This document shows positions 26,602-36,149 of a stretch of 64,000 bases of DNA, piece by piece. Each line of letters starts with the position of its first letter. Within the stretch, counting starts at the first letter, position 1. Source of the DNA: an uncultured Desulfobulbus sp. (GTDB lineage Bacteria > Desulfobacterota > Desulfobulbia > Desulfobulbales > Desulfobulbaceae); NCBI RefSeq assembly GCF_963664075.1, contig NZ_OY760916.1:2482001-2546000 (forward strand), read 5' to 3'. The notes beneath the pieces were generated by a model. It searched no databases, was not told where the DNA came from, and saw nothing but the letters and a program-made list of their open reading frames with translations. The position numbers were made by a program, and so were the translations under genes.

Positions 26602-26895
26602 ATGAAAATTGATCAAGCCCTGACAGCACAGCTCACCCAGGTCCCTAAAGCGGGATCTAACACCGCCCAAGTTGAGGCCTCCTTTGGAGAGGTGCTCTCT
26701 TCCCTGGTGCACAACACGAACACCACGCAGCAGCAGGCCGATAAGGCCGTGGAACAACTGCATGCAGGTGGCGAGCAAAGCCTCCATGATGCCATGCTTT
26801 CCATGGAAAAGGCGGATATCAGCCTGCGTTACATGGTGCAAGTACGCAACAAAGCTCTGGATGCCTATCAGGAAGTTATGCGCATGCAGGTATAA
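26602..26895 (+). CDS. fliE: Flagellar hook-basal body adaptor FliE
   Basis: This 97-residue protein links the MS ring and proximal rod. The C-terminal half is typical: LHDAMLSMEKADISLRYMVQ and VRNKALDAYQEVMRMQV. It lies three bases after flgC and ahead of fliF, the usual position. Confidence 0.96.
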   Translation: MKIDQALTAQLTQVPKAGSNTAQVEASFGEVLSSLVHNTNTTQQQADKAVEQLHAGGEQSLHDAMLSMEKADISLRYMVQVRNKALDAYQEVMRMQV

Positions 26896-26947
26896 CCCTC
26901 CAATTGTGACCATGTATTTAGCTTAAGCAGTAGAGTGAAGGACAGGG

Positions 26948-28744
26948 ATGGCCATGGCTGAACAACAGGATGCAACGCCTCAACAAGAGGAACAACAACC
27001 TCAAAACACTGCTCGCCCAGAGACCGGCTTGAGAGGACTGGTTGCGACGATTAAAGGGTGGCCTCTGCAACGGAAAGCAGCCCTGGCAGCTGTCTCAGTC
27101 ATCACCCTTGCGCTGTTTGCCTTTATCATAATCAAGACGCAAACAGCCGATTATCAGCTCTTATACGGAAACTTGGCGGAGACTGACGCCTCGGCTGTGG
27201 TCGAGTGGCTCAAGGGTAATAATATCCCCTATAAGCTGGGTAATAATGGGCGTAACATTCATATTCCTGCCAAGGATGTGTACGAAACAAGGCTCTCCCT
27301 TGCGGCCTCAGGTTTACCGCAAGGAGGGGGGGTTGGTTTTGAAATATTTGACAAGCAATCATTCGCCCTGACGGATTTTGTCCAGAAGGTCAATTACTCC
27401 AGGGCATTGCAGGGAGAACTTGCGCGCACTATCACTTCACTTGGTCCGGTGGAATCGGCACGGGTCCACCTGGCCCTCCCGGAAAAACGTCTCTTTAAAG
27501 AGCAACAACAGCCAGCTACAGCCTCGGTTATATTGAAGCTGGCACCACGTAAACGGTTAAAAGACACACAAGTAGAAGGTATCGTCCACCTGGTATCAAG
27601 CTCGATTGAGGGTTTGGAGCCAGAAAACGTGACCATCATTGACCAAAACGGTAACGTGCTCTCTAAAAGTGGTGACAAAGGCTCCTTTGGCAGCCTTTCT
27701 CCCGATCTGCTCGCCTACCAGGCCCAGGTTGAACACCGTCTGGAAACACGCGCTCAGGCTCTTTTGGACAAATCCCTCGGCTCGAAAAATTCCATGGTGA
27801 GGGTCAGCGCCACCCTTGATTTCACCCAAACTGAAAAAACGGAAGAGGTATTTGACCCGGAAGAACCTGTGATTCGCAGCGAACAGGTCAGTGAGGAAAA
27901 AACCGGCTCAGAGGTTACCGGTGGGGTGCCAGGAGTACAATCAAACTTACAAGGCAATACCAATCAGGCTAGCGGGGCCACCCCGCCCTCCAGCCGCTCC
28001 CAGCGCACAACCAATTATGAGATCAGCAAGGTCGTCTCCAAAGTCATCAATCCGGTTGGAACCATCACTAAACTCTCGGTATCGGTGCTTGTTGCGGACC
28101 AGGTGGTCCCTGGGGAAACTCCGAAGGCAACGACCACCACAAAACCAAGATCAGCTGAAGAGCTGAAAACCGTTGAAACCATGGTCGCTTCAGCTCTGGG
28201 AATTGACTTGACCCGCGGTGATAAAATCGAAGTTACCTCCATGCCTTTCCTCGAATCTCTTGAGGCCAGTGCTGAGGAAGAGGCCTATGCCGCGGCAAAC
28301 CGTCTCTACCAGTACACCCCTTTTATTCGATATGGGTTATTGCTCCTTGCCGGGGTTCTTCTCTATTTTCTGATGGTTCGGCCATTGATGAAAACCTTAA
28401 ACCGTGATGTTACGGAACATTACAAGACCGTTGAAGAGATGGAAGCAGAGCAGGCAGGTGGCTCCCAGAGACAACCTGGGCAGGCCTCTGCTGCCCTGGA
28501 TGCAAATGGGCAACCAATTCCTGGAGCTCAGGGAGCTGCCGGGCAGCAGCAAGGCCCCGGAGCAATCCCTGGAATGGCTGAAACCCAAGAGGTGCAACCT
28601 GCTCTTACCGGCGGAGCTGGCTATAAACAGGCTCTGGAATCGGAAGAATCTGAAGACCCACTTGATAAAATACGCAAAGCAGTGGAAAGCGATCCGGTCT
28701 TTAGTGCGCATGTTCTCAAAGGATGGATTCGTGATGAGGAGTGA
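26948..28744 (+). CDS. fliF: Flagellar MS-ring protein FliF
   Basis: This 598-residue membrane protein builds the MS ring. It has two transmembrane helices (about 45-65 and 458-475) flanking the ring-building domains, with the family stretch LYGNLAETDASAVVEWLK, then ASGLPQGGGVGFEIFDK. The C-terminal cytoplasmic tail ends with the acidic, FliG-binding segment (DPVFSAHVLKGWIRDEE). A Gln/Gly/Ala-rich insertion (about 500-560) precedes that tail. Confidence 0.97.
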   Translation: MAMAEQQDATPQQEEQQPQNTARPETGLRGLVATIKGWPLQRKAALAAVSVITLALFAFIIIKTQTADYQLLYGNLAETDASAVVEWLKGNNIPYKLGNNGRNIHIPAKDVYETRLSLAASGLPQGGGVGFEIFDKQSFALTDFVQKVNYSRALQGELARTITSLGPVESARVHLALPEKRLFKEQQQPATASVILKLAPRKRLKDTQVEGIVHLVSSSIEGLEPENVTIIDQNGNVLSKSGDKGSFGSLSPDLLAYQAQVEHRLETRAQALLDKSLGSKNSMVRVSATLDFTQTEKTEEVFDPEEPVIRSEQVSEEKTGSEVTGGVPGVQSNLQGNTNQASGATPPSSRSQRTTNYEISKVVSKVINPVGTITKLSVSVLVADQVVPGETPKATTTTKPRSAEELKTVETMVASALGIDLTRGDKIEVTSMPFLESLEASAEEEAYAAANRLYQYTPFIRYGLLLLAGVLLYFLMVRPLMKTLNRDVTEHYKTVEEMEAEQAGGSQRQPGQASAALDANGQPIPGAQGAAGQQQGPGAIPGMAETQEVQPALTGGAGYKQALESEESEDPLDKIRKAVESDPVFSAHVLKGWIRDEE

Positions 28745-28845
28745 TGTCCTCATCCTCTTTACCTTTTCAGCTGGGTTCCAGCACAGCTGGTATTTCATAT
28801 GTGCAATATTATTCAACTGCTCCATGATGAAGGATAAATGACTGC

Positions 28846-29862
28846 ATGGCCTCAACTGAAAAATTATCCGGTTTGAAAAAGGCCGCCATTCTGCTGATTA
28901 TTTTAGGGGAACGGTTGGCCACCAAGTTGCTTGCTGAACTCTCGGATGAAGAAATCTTTCGAGTTACCCGTTGCATGGCTGAGATAGACCATATTCCCGA
29001 GGAGACAAAACTCAGAGTCCTCGAAGATTTCGAACTCGCTGCCGAAAGTCAGGCCGGTATTGTAGTTAAAGGTCAGGAGTTTGCAAAAAAATTGATTGCT
29101 GGCTCTTCCAGTGACAAGGATCGAGAATCCGCTCTGATGCGCCAGTTTGTCTCTGGCACTGAAGCTCGTCCCCTTGAAACCATTGCCAAGATGCACCCCT
29201 CTATGGTTGCAGGGCTCCTTGAACGGGAACATCCGCAAACCCTGGCCCTTGTTCTCTCCACCCAGGCAACCGAGCATGCGGGTGCCATTATCGCCAAACT
29301 TCCTGAGGAAAAACGCTCCGATGTCGTTTATCGCATCGCTACACTTGATGCCGTATCCCCCGCAGTTATCGACAGGATTGAAGAAGCTTTAAGCAAGGAA
29401 ATCGGTATTGTCGTTGGTGGAGAGGAACAAAAAGAGGTCGGTGGCCTGAACAAGGTTGTCGAGATCCTTGATAACATGACCGACAATCTGGATGCGGAAA
29501 TCCTTGAGAATCTTGAAGAGATCGATCCGGAAATGGTTGAGAGCATCCGGAAGATGATGTTCACCTTTGAGGACCTCTGCGCCCTTGATGGTCGTTCTAT
29601 CCAGATGATCCTGCGCGAAGTTAACAACGACTCTCTGACAATGGCATTAAAAACCGCCTCTGATGAGATCAAAGAAAAAATCTTTGCCAATATGTCTTCT
29701 CGTGCTGCAGATATGATCCGTGATGACCTGGGAGCCATGGGGCCGGTTCGACTCTCCGAGGTCGAGGCCATGCAGCAGACTATCGTTAAAATTGCGATGA
29801 AACTTGAGGAAGAGGGTAAACTGGTTCTGGGTAGAGGTACTGGCGGCGATGAGTTCGTCTAA
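28846..29862 (+). CDS. fliG: Flagellar rotor switch protein FliG
   Basis: This 338-residue C-ring protein couples stator force to rotation. It has the middle-domain motif EHPQTLALVLS, and the C-terminal torque helix region starting LDGRSIQMILREVNNDSL, with the charged residues that face MotA. It ends in frame overlap with fliH. The stators encoded downstream (motA, motB) and the MotA-like soluble protein at 9525 are its likely contacts. Confidence 0.97.
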   Translation: MASTEKLSGLKKAAILLIILGERLATKLLAELSDEEIFRVTRCMAEIDHIPEETKLRVLEDFELAAESQAGIVVKGQEFAKKLIAGSSSDKDRESALMRQFVSGTEARPLETIAKMHPSMVAGLLEREHPQTLALVLSTQATEHAGAIIAKLPEEKRSDVVYRIATLDAVSPAVIDRIEEALSKEIGIVVGGEEQKEVGGLNKVVEILDNMTDNLDAEILENLEEIDPEMVESIRKMMFTFEDLCALDGRSIQMILREVNNDSLTMALKTASDEIKEKIFANMSSRAADMIRDDLGAMGPVRLSEVEAMQQTIVKIAMKLEEEGKLVLGRGTGGDEFV

Positions 29863-30763
29863 AGAATTCAAATCAAAAGTGTTCAAGGCAGACTCACTTT
29901 TCACTCCTCACTCTCTTGTTCGCCAAACCCTGGATCCACTCTCCCTGCCACAAAAGCCGGAACCAGTGTCCACTCCAGAATCAATTGAGTCAGAGGCCGT
30001 TGAGAAGACTCCTGAAACTATCGATCCTGTGGATACGTCTGCAGCTAAGCCGAATTCTCCTCCAAATCCAAAAATGGATGCAGAACCAAAGCCGGAGCCG
30101 ACGACACCACAGCCACCGCCAGAACCTCCGCAACCAGAACCGCCACCTGAACCAGCGATTGATTTGGAAGCGCTTCGCCAAGAAGGATATGCCCAGGGAT
30201 ATGAGCAGGCTATGGCTGAAAGCGCAGCCCAAATACAAGCTAAAGTTGAACAAAGCCTTCAAAGTTTTGCCACCGCATGCCAAAAAATTGACCAAATCAA
30301 TCAAGAGCGTCTCAAAGGGACCCATGCCGACCTTGTCAATCTGGTGATCGCACTCACTGAAAAAATTTTAAATCAGGAACTCACTACTCCCCGCAACCAG
30401 ATTGCCACAACCCTTGAAAACGCCTTAGAGCAAGCCATTACCAGTGAAGAGTTCCACGTTTCTCTCCATCCAGAAGACCTTGCTTTTGCCGAAGAACGTG
30501 CACCAGCCCTGATCAGCTCTATTCGGGGGCTGGAGCATCTGGTTTTTAAGGCCGATCCGGGGATACGCCGCGGCGGCTGTTATTTAGAATCAGTGAGCTG
30601 CAGTGTGGATGCAACCATAGATGGGAAATTGGAAAGTACCAGAGAACTGCTCACAGGGCACCCGGAACTGGTGTTAAACACAGAAGACAACAATGAGGAA
30701 GTGGCAGCAACGGCAGAAGATACTTCTGCTGATACCATCCGAAAGCCTCCTGGGGGGGAGTAA
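29849..30763 (+). CDS. fliH: Flagellar export ATPase regulator FliH
   Basis: This 304-residue protein controls the export ATPase FliI and bridges it to the C ring. It has a Pro/Glu/Pro-rich segment (about 65-110), a coiled coil (LRQEGYAQGYEQAMAESAAQ) and the C-terminal domain (GLEHLVFKADPGIRRGGCYLES). I choose the ATG at 29849 (MSSSKEFKS) rather than the one at 29804; it overlaps fliG by 14 bases and gives a normal start. Confidence 0.93.
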   Translation: MSSSKEFKSKVFKADSLFTPHSLVRQTLDPLSLPQKPEPVSTPESIESEAVEKTPETIDPVDTSAAKPNSPPNPKMDAEPKPEPTTPQPPPEPPQPEPPPEPAIDLEALRQEGYAQGYEQAMAESAAQIQAKVEQSLQSFATACQKIDQINQERLKGTHADLVNLVIALTEKILNQELTTPRNQIATTLENALEQAITSEEFHVSLHPEDLAFAEERAPALISSIRGLEHLVFKADPGIRRGGCYLESVSCSVDATIDGKLESTRELLTGHPELVLNTEDNNEEVAATAEDTSADTIRKPPGGE

Positions 30764-30844
30764 TCCCACCAAGTTTCTGCTTATACGAAAAAAGTACAGA
30801 TCAATTTCCTCTTCTGCAGGACTACGGGAAGATAACAAGTACCA

Positions 30845-32224
30845 ATGAACACCTCTACACTTCTCTCTTCATTTTCTCCTGTGCGGGTCTACGGCAAAGT
30901 GCACCGCATAGTCGGGCTTGTTGTCGAGGGCAGCTGCCCCCGTTCATCCATTGGCTCTCTTTGCGATATTTACCCCCTACAACCAGGGCCTCCCGTACCG
31001 GCTGAAATTGTTGGCTATGCAAATAACCGAGCCCTGCTCATGCCGCTTGGTGAACTGCGAGGGCTTGGGCCGGGTAGCTACATCAGTGTGCGTAAAGAAC
31101 AGGCCACTATCTCGGTCGGAAACGACCTGCTGGGTCGAGTGCTTGATGGAATGGGACACCCCCTCGATGCAGGCCCAGCCCCCCACTTGCCCCAGGAAAA
31201 AGCCCTCTATTCCCTGCCCCCAAGCCCCATGCAACGTGATTCCATTACCCAATCATTGGACCTTGGAATTCGAGCTATTAATGGCCTTTTGACCTGTGGG
31301 GTAGGCCAACGTATGGGGATTATGGCCGGTTCTGGTGTGGGCAAATCGGTGCTGCTTGGCATGATGGCAAAATATGCAAAAGCTGATATCAATGTGATTG
31401 CGCTCATTGGCGAACGTGGACGCGAAGTACGGGAGTTCATCGAACGCGATCTGGGGAAAGAAGGACTGGCCCATTCCGTTATTATTGCGGTTACCTCGGA
31501 TCAATCACCACTGCTGCGCATGCGTGGGGCCTTTGTTGCCACAGCCATAGCCGAATATTTTTCACTTCAGGGAAAAAATGTCCTGTTGATGATGGATTCG
31601 GTCACCCGTTTCGCCATGGCCATGCGAGAGATCGGGCTCTCCATCGGTGAGCCGCCCACAACCAAAGGGTACACCCCCAGCGTTTTTGCAACCCTGCCTA
31701 AACTCCTTGAACGCGCCGGAAATTTTGAAAACCAGGGATCAATAACCGGACTCTATACCGTGCTTGTTGACGGGGATGACCTCACTGAACCTGTGGCTGA
31801 CTCGGTTCGTTCCATTCTGGATGGGCATATCGTCCTTTCCCGGTCTATTGCCGCTAAAAATCACTACCCGGCCATTGATATCATGATGTCCACCAGCCGC
31901 GTTATGCGTGATATCACCACAGAACGACATATGGAGCTAGCGGGTAAAATTCGATCCGTTATGGCTGTGTATCGGGAATCAGAAGATCTGATAAATATTG
32001 GTGCTTATACCAATGGCAGCAACAAAAAAATCGATTATGCCATCTCTAGAATGGACGCGATCAATACCTTTTTGGTGCAGGGATTTACCGAATCGTGCAG
32101 TCTGGAAGAAACCCTTACGGCCATGGGTGATCTGGTCAGTGATCGTCAGGGGAATGATCGTCGACGTGCTGGTCGCAAGGGTATGGATCGACGTAAAACT
32201 GATGGTAATCAAGGACGTAAATAA
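30845..32224 (+). CDS. fliI: Flagellum-specific export ATPase FliI
   Basis: This 459-residue F1-beta-like ATPase energises flagellar type III export. Walker A is GSGVGKS, followed by ALIGERGREVREF, Walker B-like NVLLMMDSVTRFAMA and the EPPTTKGYTPSVFA region typical of the FliI/YscN group. Its TAA stop overlaps the fliJ start (TAATG). Confidence 0.97.
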   Translation: MNTSTLLSSFSPVRVYGKVHRIVGLVVEGSCPRSSIGSLCDIYPLQPGPPVPAEIVGYANNRALLMPLGELRGLGPGSYISVRKEQATISVGNDLLGRVLDGMGHPLDAGPAPHLPQEKALYSLPPSPMQRDSITQSLDLGIRAINGLLTCGVGQRMGIMAGSGVGKSVLLGMMAKYAKADINVIALIGERGREVREFIERDLGKEGLAHSVIIAVTSDQSPLLRMRGAFVATAIAEYFSLQGKNVLLMMDSVTRFAMAMREIGLSIGEPPTTKGYTPSVFATLPKLLERAGNFENQGSITGLYTVLVDGDDLTEPVADSVRSILDGHIVLSRSIAAKNHYPAIDIMMSTSRVMRDITTERHMELAGKIRSVMAVYRESEDLINIGAYTNGSNKKIDYAISRMDAINTFLVQGFTESCSLEETLTAMGDLVSDRQGNDRRRAGRKGMDRRKTDGNQGRK

Positions 32225-32667
32225 TGAAACCATTTACCCTGCATGCGGTTTCTAAATTTCGCAATCAACTCGAAACAAAAGCCTTGCAAGAGCTTGCCCA
32301 GGCCATGGAAAAAGAACAGGAACTCTACGAGGCATATGAAGCAACAAACCAGGAACTCATCACTTTGTATGCAGGCTTGCAGCACGATAAAGAACATGGA
32401 ACGACCGTTGATCGACTCCTGATGTTTGATCAGCGCATTGACCTCGTGCAGGAAGTGCTCCATAAACGAAAAAAAGCCTTGGAAAAACAACGGGGACAGG
32501 TGGCAAAAAAACGACAGCACCTGTTACAGGCAAGCAAAAATCGAAAAATTATAGAAAAATTGGAAGAACAACAAAATGCAGCGTATAAAAAACATCTGGA
32601 AAGTCTGGAAGCCGGTATGCTTGACGAGATTGCAGTCCTCTCCCATCAACATAAAAAATCCGACTAA
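32224..32667 (+). CDS. fliJ: Flagellar export chaperone FliJ
   Basis: This 147-residue, almost wholly coiled-coil protein starts FRNQLETKALQELAQAMEKE. FliJ sits in the centre of the FliI hexamer. It is coupled to fliI by a TAATG junction and overlaps the next frame, a MotE-like gene. Confidence 0.9.
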   Translation: MKPFTLHAVSKFRNQLETKALQELAQAMEKEQELYEAYEATNQELITLYAGLQHDKEHGTTVDRLLMFDQRIDLVQEVLHKRKKALEKQRGQVAKKRQHLLQASKNRKIIEKLEEQQNAAYKKHLESLEAGMLDEIAVLSHQHKKSD

Positions 32668-33241
32668 ATTTAATTCCGCAATTAAAAATCACTCAGCCCA
32701 TCTCCGTCATAGTTTTCCTTCACCTTCTCTTTTTTCCTCCCTGTTATTCTGTATTTTTCTGTCTACACCCCTTTCCATCTCCGCGGCAGATACCCCTGAA
32801 AAAGCACCACAGAAAAAAGCCCCTGCCACCAGCTATACTTCTGTGGAAGAACGGAGAATCATGGAGGCCATCAAGGCAAGTGGCAAGAATCAAATTGAAA
32901 GTGAACAGGAGGAGCTGGAACGCAGGAAAAAGGAACTAAAGAGATTAGAGAGTGAAGTCGATAAGAAAATTGTACAGCTCAATGAGCTTCGCATCAAACT
33001 CGAAAAACTGTTGAAACAGAAAGACGCCGCGGAGCAGAAACGTATTATTGAGTTGGCTAAAATGTACGAGAAAATGCCCTCTGACAAGGGAGCGACCGTT
33101 ATTGGCAACCTGGAAGTTGAGCTAGCAATTTCCATCTTAAGTAAGATGAAAACTAAATCTGCGGCAAAAATTCTTGCCAGTATGGACCGCCAGAAGGCGG
33201 CTAAATTAACAACTGCCTTTTCAACTCTAGACTTTCGATAA
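32576..33241 (+). CDS. MotE-like periplasmic coiled-coil protein
   Basis: This 221-codon frame has a hydrophobic signal or anchor (LFSSLLFCIFLSTPLSI, about 50-68), a coiled coil (IESEQEELERRKKELKRLES) and a C-terminal MgtE-N-like domain (ELAISILSKMKTKSAAKILASM). This is the layout of MotE/FlbB-type proteins, which in other bacteria act in the periplasm near stators. The annotated ATG lies 92 bases inside fliJ; a later start (no other ATG precedes the hydrophobic segment, so TTG or another codon) is likely, and the first 40-odd residues are doubtful. It is followed by fliK. Confidence 0.75.
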   Translation: MQRIKNIWKVWKPVCLTRLQSSPINIKNPTKFNSAIKNHSAHLRHSFPSPSLFSSLLFCIFLSTPLSISAADTPEKAPQKKAPATSYTSVEERRIMEAIKASGKNQIESEQEELERRKKELKRLESEVDKKIVQLNELRIKLEKLLKQKDAAEQKRIIELAKMYEKMPSDKGATVIGNLEVELAISILSKMKTKSAAKILASMDRQKAAKLTTAFSTLDFR

Positions 33242-33246
33242 CGCAT

Positions 33247-35262
33247 ATGGCTACATTTCCTGCTGTCGCAGCAAACCTGATGCAAACATCGCCTTCTCCT
33301 GGCGCCACACCTGTAAAGGCATCGGGCGAAACGAGCGAGTCGTTTTCCTCTCATCTCAAAGCCGCAACCGGTAAACAGGAAAAGCCGCAGGCAGGTTCTC
33401 AGGCACAAGAGCAGCCCCGCGCCACAAACATAGAAGAAAACTCAAAGCAGGTTGCTCAGAAACAAACCGACTCCAAAGAACCAGTCGTACACCAAGAAAA
33501 CGAAGAGACTCTTTCAGAGGATGTAACCACTCAGAACGAAGAAGCAGAGTCTTCCTCCCAGGACGATCTCGCAGCAGAGAGTTCAACTGAGCAACAACCC
33601 ATTGCCGAAAATACCCAAGAGAGCAAAAAGAAGGAATCCCCTGCTGATGACGCACCTGATGAGGAGACGTCTTCACAGCAAACAGCTTTATACCAGGCCA
33701 CTGGCAGCAAAGAATCTGTCCTTGCTCGAATGCTGGATCAAATTACGACACCACGGAGCAACGAGGCGCCCAAAGAGCAGACAATTCGTATTGTCTCCAG
33801 CGATAATGCATCTCTTCCGAAATCATCCGTAAGCGACTTTACGCCTCTCAATTTGCACAATCCCCAGCAGCAGACAGATCAACCGACACCCACCAGTGAG
33901 TGGTCACAGCTGGTCTCGGGCGGTAACCAACCAAAAAACCAGGCCCCTCCCCAACAACACTGGGCCCAGCAGACAACGGTTGATCAGGGCGTAAATGCTG
34001 GCCAGAGCGTGAGTGTAATTAGCCAGGAGCAGCAGACAACCAGTCCACAGGCCGCAATCAGCACAGCTCACTCAGGTGTGCAGCCAGGGCAGGAAACTAT
34101 CTCTCTTCAGGTGACTACAGGCACAACTGAACAAGTAGTGCAGGCCGCAATCAGTACAGCTCATTCAGGCGGGCAGACCGGGCAGGAAACAATCTCTCTT
34201 CAGGTGACTACAGGCACAACTGAACAAGTAGTGCAGGCCGCAATCAGTACAGCTCATTCAGGCGGGCAGGCCGGGCAGGAGCCCCGCTCTCTTCAGGCAA
34301 CTACCGGTGCCACAGTAATTTTCACCCCACAGGACGGCACCATCACGACCAGACAGCAAGTCCAGCAGCAGGGGGAAAACATATTGAAAGCCCCTGAGTC
34401 TGCCCTCTTCTTTCAGAACAGTGATGGCCAAAGCATCTCCATAGAGCAAGGAAAAAATCCACTCCAGCCTCAGGTGCTCACCACAGCCCTGTCAGGCAAC
34501 CAGACCCTGCATCAAAAAGGAGCAAACCTGGATTTCAACGGCCGATATATTCATTCCCATCTCCTCCAGACGCCCGGTACAGCCGTGGCTGCGGCCAACC
34601 AGAGCATGACCAGTGACCAATCCCAGGCAGACCTTTTTTCCGGCGGCAACCAGGATTTCAAGGGGATGCCGGGGCAGGAGCAGCCTTCACTTTTTCAGGA
34701 GGGAGGCTTCCAAACACTTGGTCACACGACCGGGTTTGGCATGCAGTTGTCCAGCAGCCAGATGACCACCTTCAGCGCCCCCACAAGTGGCACAGAAACG
34801 ACCTATTACCAGCTGGGTTCCGGTACCTTGGTGCCCGACACTGCCGTCGTCGATCAGATGATCGCTCAATTTTCCGCCAATAAACGACTGGAAACCAGCA
34901 CACTTAATCTCAAACTCCACCCTCAGGAGCTCGGAGAGCTTCGCCTAGAGATCAAGGTGGAACAAGATAATGTCAAAGCTCACATCGTAACCCAATCTCC
35001 GCACTCTCAGGAGATGCTTGATCGGCACATGCCCAAGCTGCGTGAGGCCTTGGAGCAACAGGGGTTACACCTTCAGGATATAGAAGTCAGTGTAGCCGAT
35101 GGCAATACCGGATTTGAAGAGCAGTTTGCCAATAACAGTGGATGGCAGCAGTCGCAGCAATCCATGACATCCAAAACGACCCGTTCTGACTTCTCGATTG
35201 AACTGAATGAAGAAGCAGGAGAGGAAGAGGACGTTGAGACCAACTTCAACGCCATTGCCTGA
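33247..35262 (+). CDS. fliK: Flagellar hook-length control protein FliK, with tandem repeats
   Basis: This 671-residue hook-length ruler and export-switch protein has a Gln/Thr/Ser-rich N-terminal body and the conserved C-terminal domain (LKLHPQELGELRLEIKVEQD, then LREALEQQGLHLQDIEVSV). A 31-residue unit beginning QAAISTAHSG is repeated two and a half times (bases 34048-34308), and is nearly identical at the DNA level. Length of the ruler region normally sets hook length. Confidence 0.93.
   Translation: MATFPAVAANLMQTSPSPGATPVKASGETSESFSSHLKAATGKQEKPQAGSQAQEQPRATNIEENSKQVAQKQTDSKEPVVHQENEETLSEDVTTQNEEAESSSQDDLAAESSTEQQPIAENTQESKKKESPADDAPDEETSSQQTALYQATGSKESVLARMLDQITTPRSNEAPKEQTIRIVSSDNASLPKSSVSDFTPLNLHNPQQQTDQPTPTSEWSQLVSGGNQPKNQAPPQQHWAQQTTVDQGVNAGQSVSVISQEQQTTSPQAAISTAHSGVQPGQETISLQVTTGTTEQVVQAAISTAHSGGQTGQETISLQVTTGTTEQVVQAAISTAHSGGQAGQEPRSLQATTGATVIFTPQDGTITTRQQVQQQGENILKAPESALFFQNSDGQSISIEQGKNPLQPQVLTTALSGNQTLHQKGANLDFNGRYIHSHLLQTPGTAVAAANQSMTSDQSQADLFSGGNQDFKGMPGQEQPSLFQEGGFQTLGHTTGFGMQLSSSQMTTFSAPTSGTETTYYQLGSGTLVPDTAVVDQMIAQFSANKRLETSTLNLKLHPQELGELRLEIKVEQDNVKAHIVTQSPHSQEMLDRHMPKLREALEQQGLHLQDIEVSVADGNTGFEEQFANNSGWQQSQQSMTSKTTRSDFSIELNEEAGEEEDVETNFNAIA
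34048..34308 (+). repeat. 93-bp tandem repeat inside fliK
   Basis: Copies run 34048-34140, 34141-34233 and a partial 34234-34308, each starting CAGGCCGCAATCAG and encoding 31 residues. Copies one and two differ at only a few bases, a sign of recent slippage or recombination in frame. Confidence 0.9.
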
Positions 35263-35277
35263 TACAGGGAGTACAAC

Positions 35278-35955
35278 ATGACGACAATTAGTTCTGTATC
35301 TTCATCGACAAGTTCATCGAGCTCTACATCGGCGTCTCAGGCCCTGGGGCAGGATCAGTTTCTGACCCTGCTTGTTGCCCAGTTGCAGAATCAGGATCCG
35401 CTGAATCCGGCCGACGCAACCGAGTTTACCTCCCAGCTGGCACAATACTCCCAGCTTGAGCAGCTCTTTAATCTCAACGACGCCATGGATAATCTGACCA
35501 CGGCCACGACCAAATCTCAAAGCATCTCCGCCCTGAACCTCATCGGCCAGGACGTGGTGGTTGAAGGAGACGCGGTCCAGTTCAGTGGCGATCCTGTTGA
35601 GCTGGGTTACAGAGTCGATGGATCCATCACTAACTTGAACTTGTACATCACCAACAATTCCGGAAAAACAGTGGCCACCCTGACGGCGGACGATATATCA
35701 GCAGGGAACCATTTCATGAGCTGGGACGGGACAAATTCCAACGGTGAGGCGGTAAGTGCTGGAACATATTACCTCACCTTGGAAGCAACCGGAACAGACA
35801 GTAGCGCCACCCTCACCCCCCTGACTCGCACTGCAGTCACAGGCGTTGACTTAAGTGGCAGCGAGCCGGAGGTTGTCACCGACTCTGGCAGTTATGGGCT
35901 TTCCCTGATCTATGGTGCCTACAATGGGGAGGGCAGTTTGACAAACGATGAATAA
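35278..35955 (+). CDS. flgD: Flagellar hook capping protein FlgD
   Basis: This 225-residue hook cap scaffold has the N-terminal signature LGQDQFLTLLVAQLQNQDPLNP and ATEFTSQLAQYSQLEQL, then Ig/FN3-like beta domains (GNHFMSWDGTNSNGE). It precedes flgE, whose product it assembles. Confidence 0.96.
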   Translation: MTTISSVSSSTSSSSSTSASQALGQDQFLTLLVAQLQNQDPLNPADATEFTSQLAQYSQLEQLFNLNDAMDNLTTATTKSQSISALNLIGQDVVVEGDAVQFSGDPVELGYRVDGSITNLNLYITNNSGKTVATLTADDISAGNHFMSWDGTNSNGEAVSAGTYYLTLEATGTDSSATLTPLTRTAVTGVDLSGSEPEVVTDSGSYGLSLIYGAYNGEGSLTNDE

Positions 35956-36149
35956 AGAGCTGGATGTCTTCTTTTCAGGGAAATGAAAAGAAACGCTCAA
36001 AGGCTCTGACAATAGGACAGACCACTATCTCTCAAGCAACGGACGGCGCGGGGATAATTGGGGAAAAGATACACTTAAATCACAGCTTTTCCCAGATTCT
36101 AGTACAGCAATCAATTATCCGGTTTTATTCACCCACGCAGGAGGTTGTT

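Noticed and set aside
26194-26913. 239-codon minus-strand ORF across flgC and fliE
   Set aside because: Both overlapped genes are certain, and this frame has no ribosome site or recognisable domain.
32576-32667. First 30 codons of the MotE-like frame
   Set aside because: They lie within fliJ and have no ribosome site; probably not translated, though I cannot identify the true start codon.
35964-36149. N-terminal extension of flgE
   Set aside because: The longer frame has no ribosome site and no family similarity; the ATG at 36150 has AGGAGG and the normal FlgE N-terminus.
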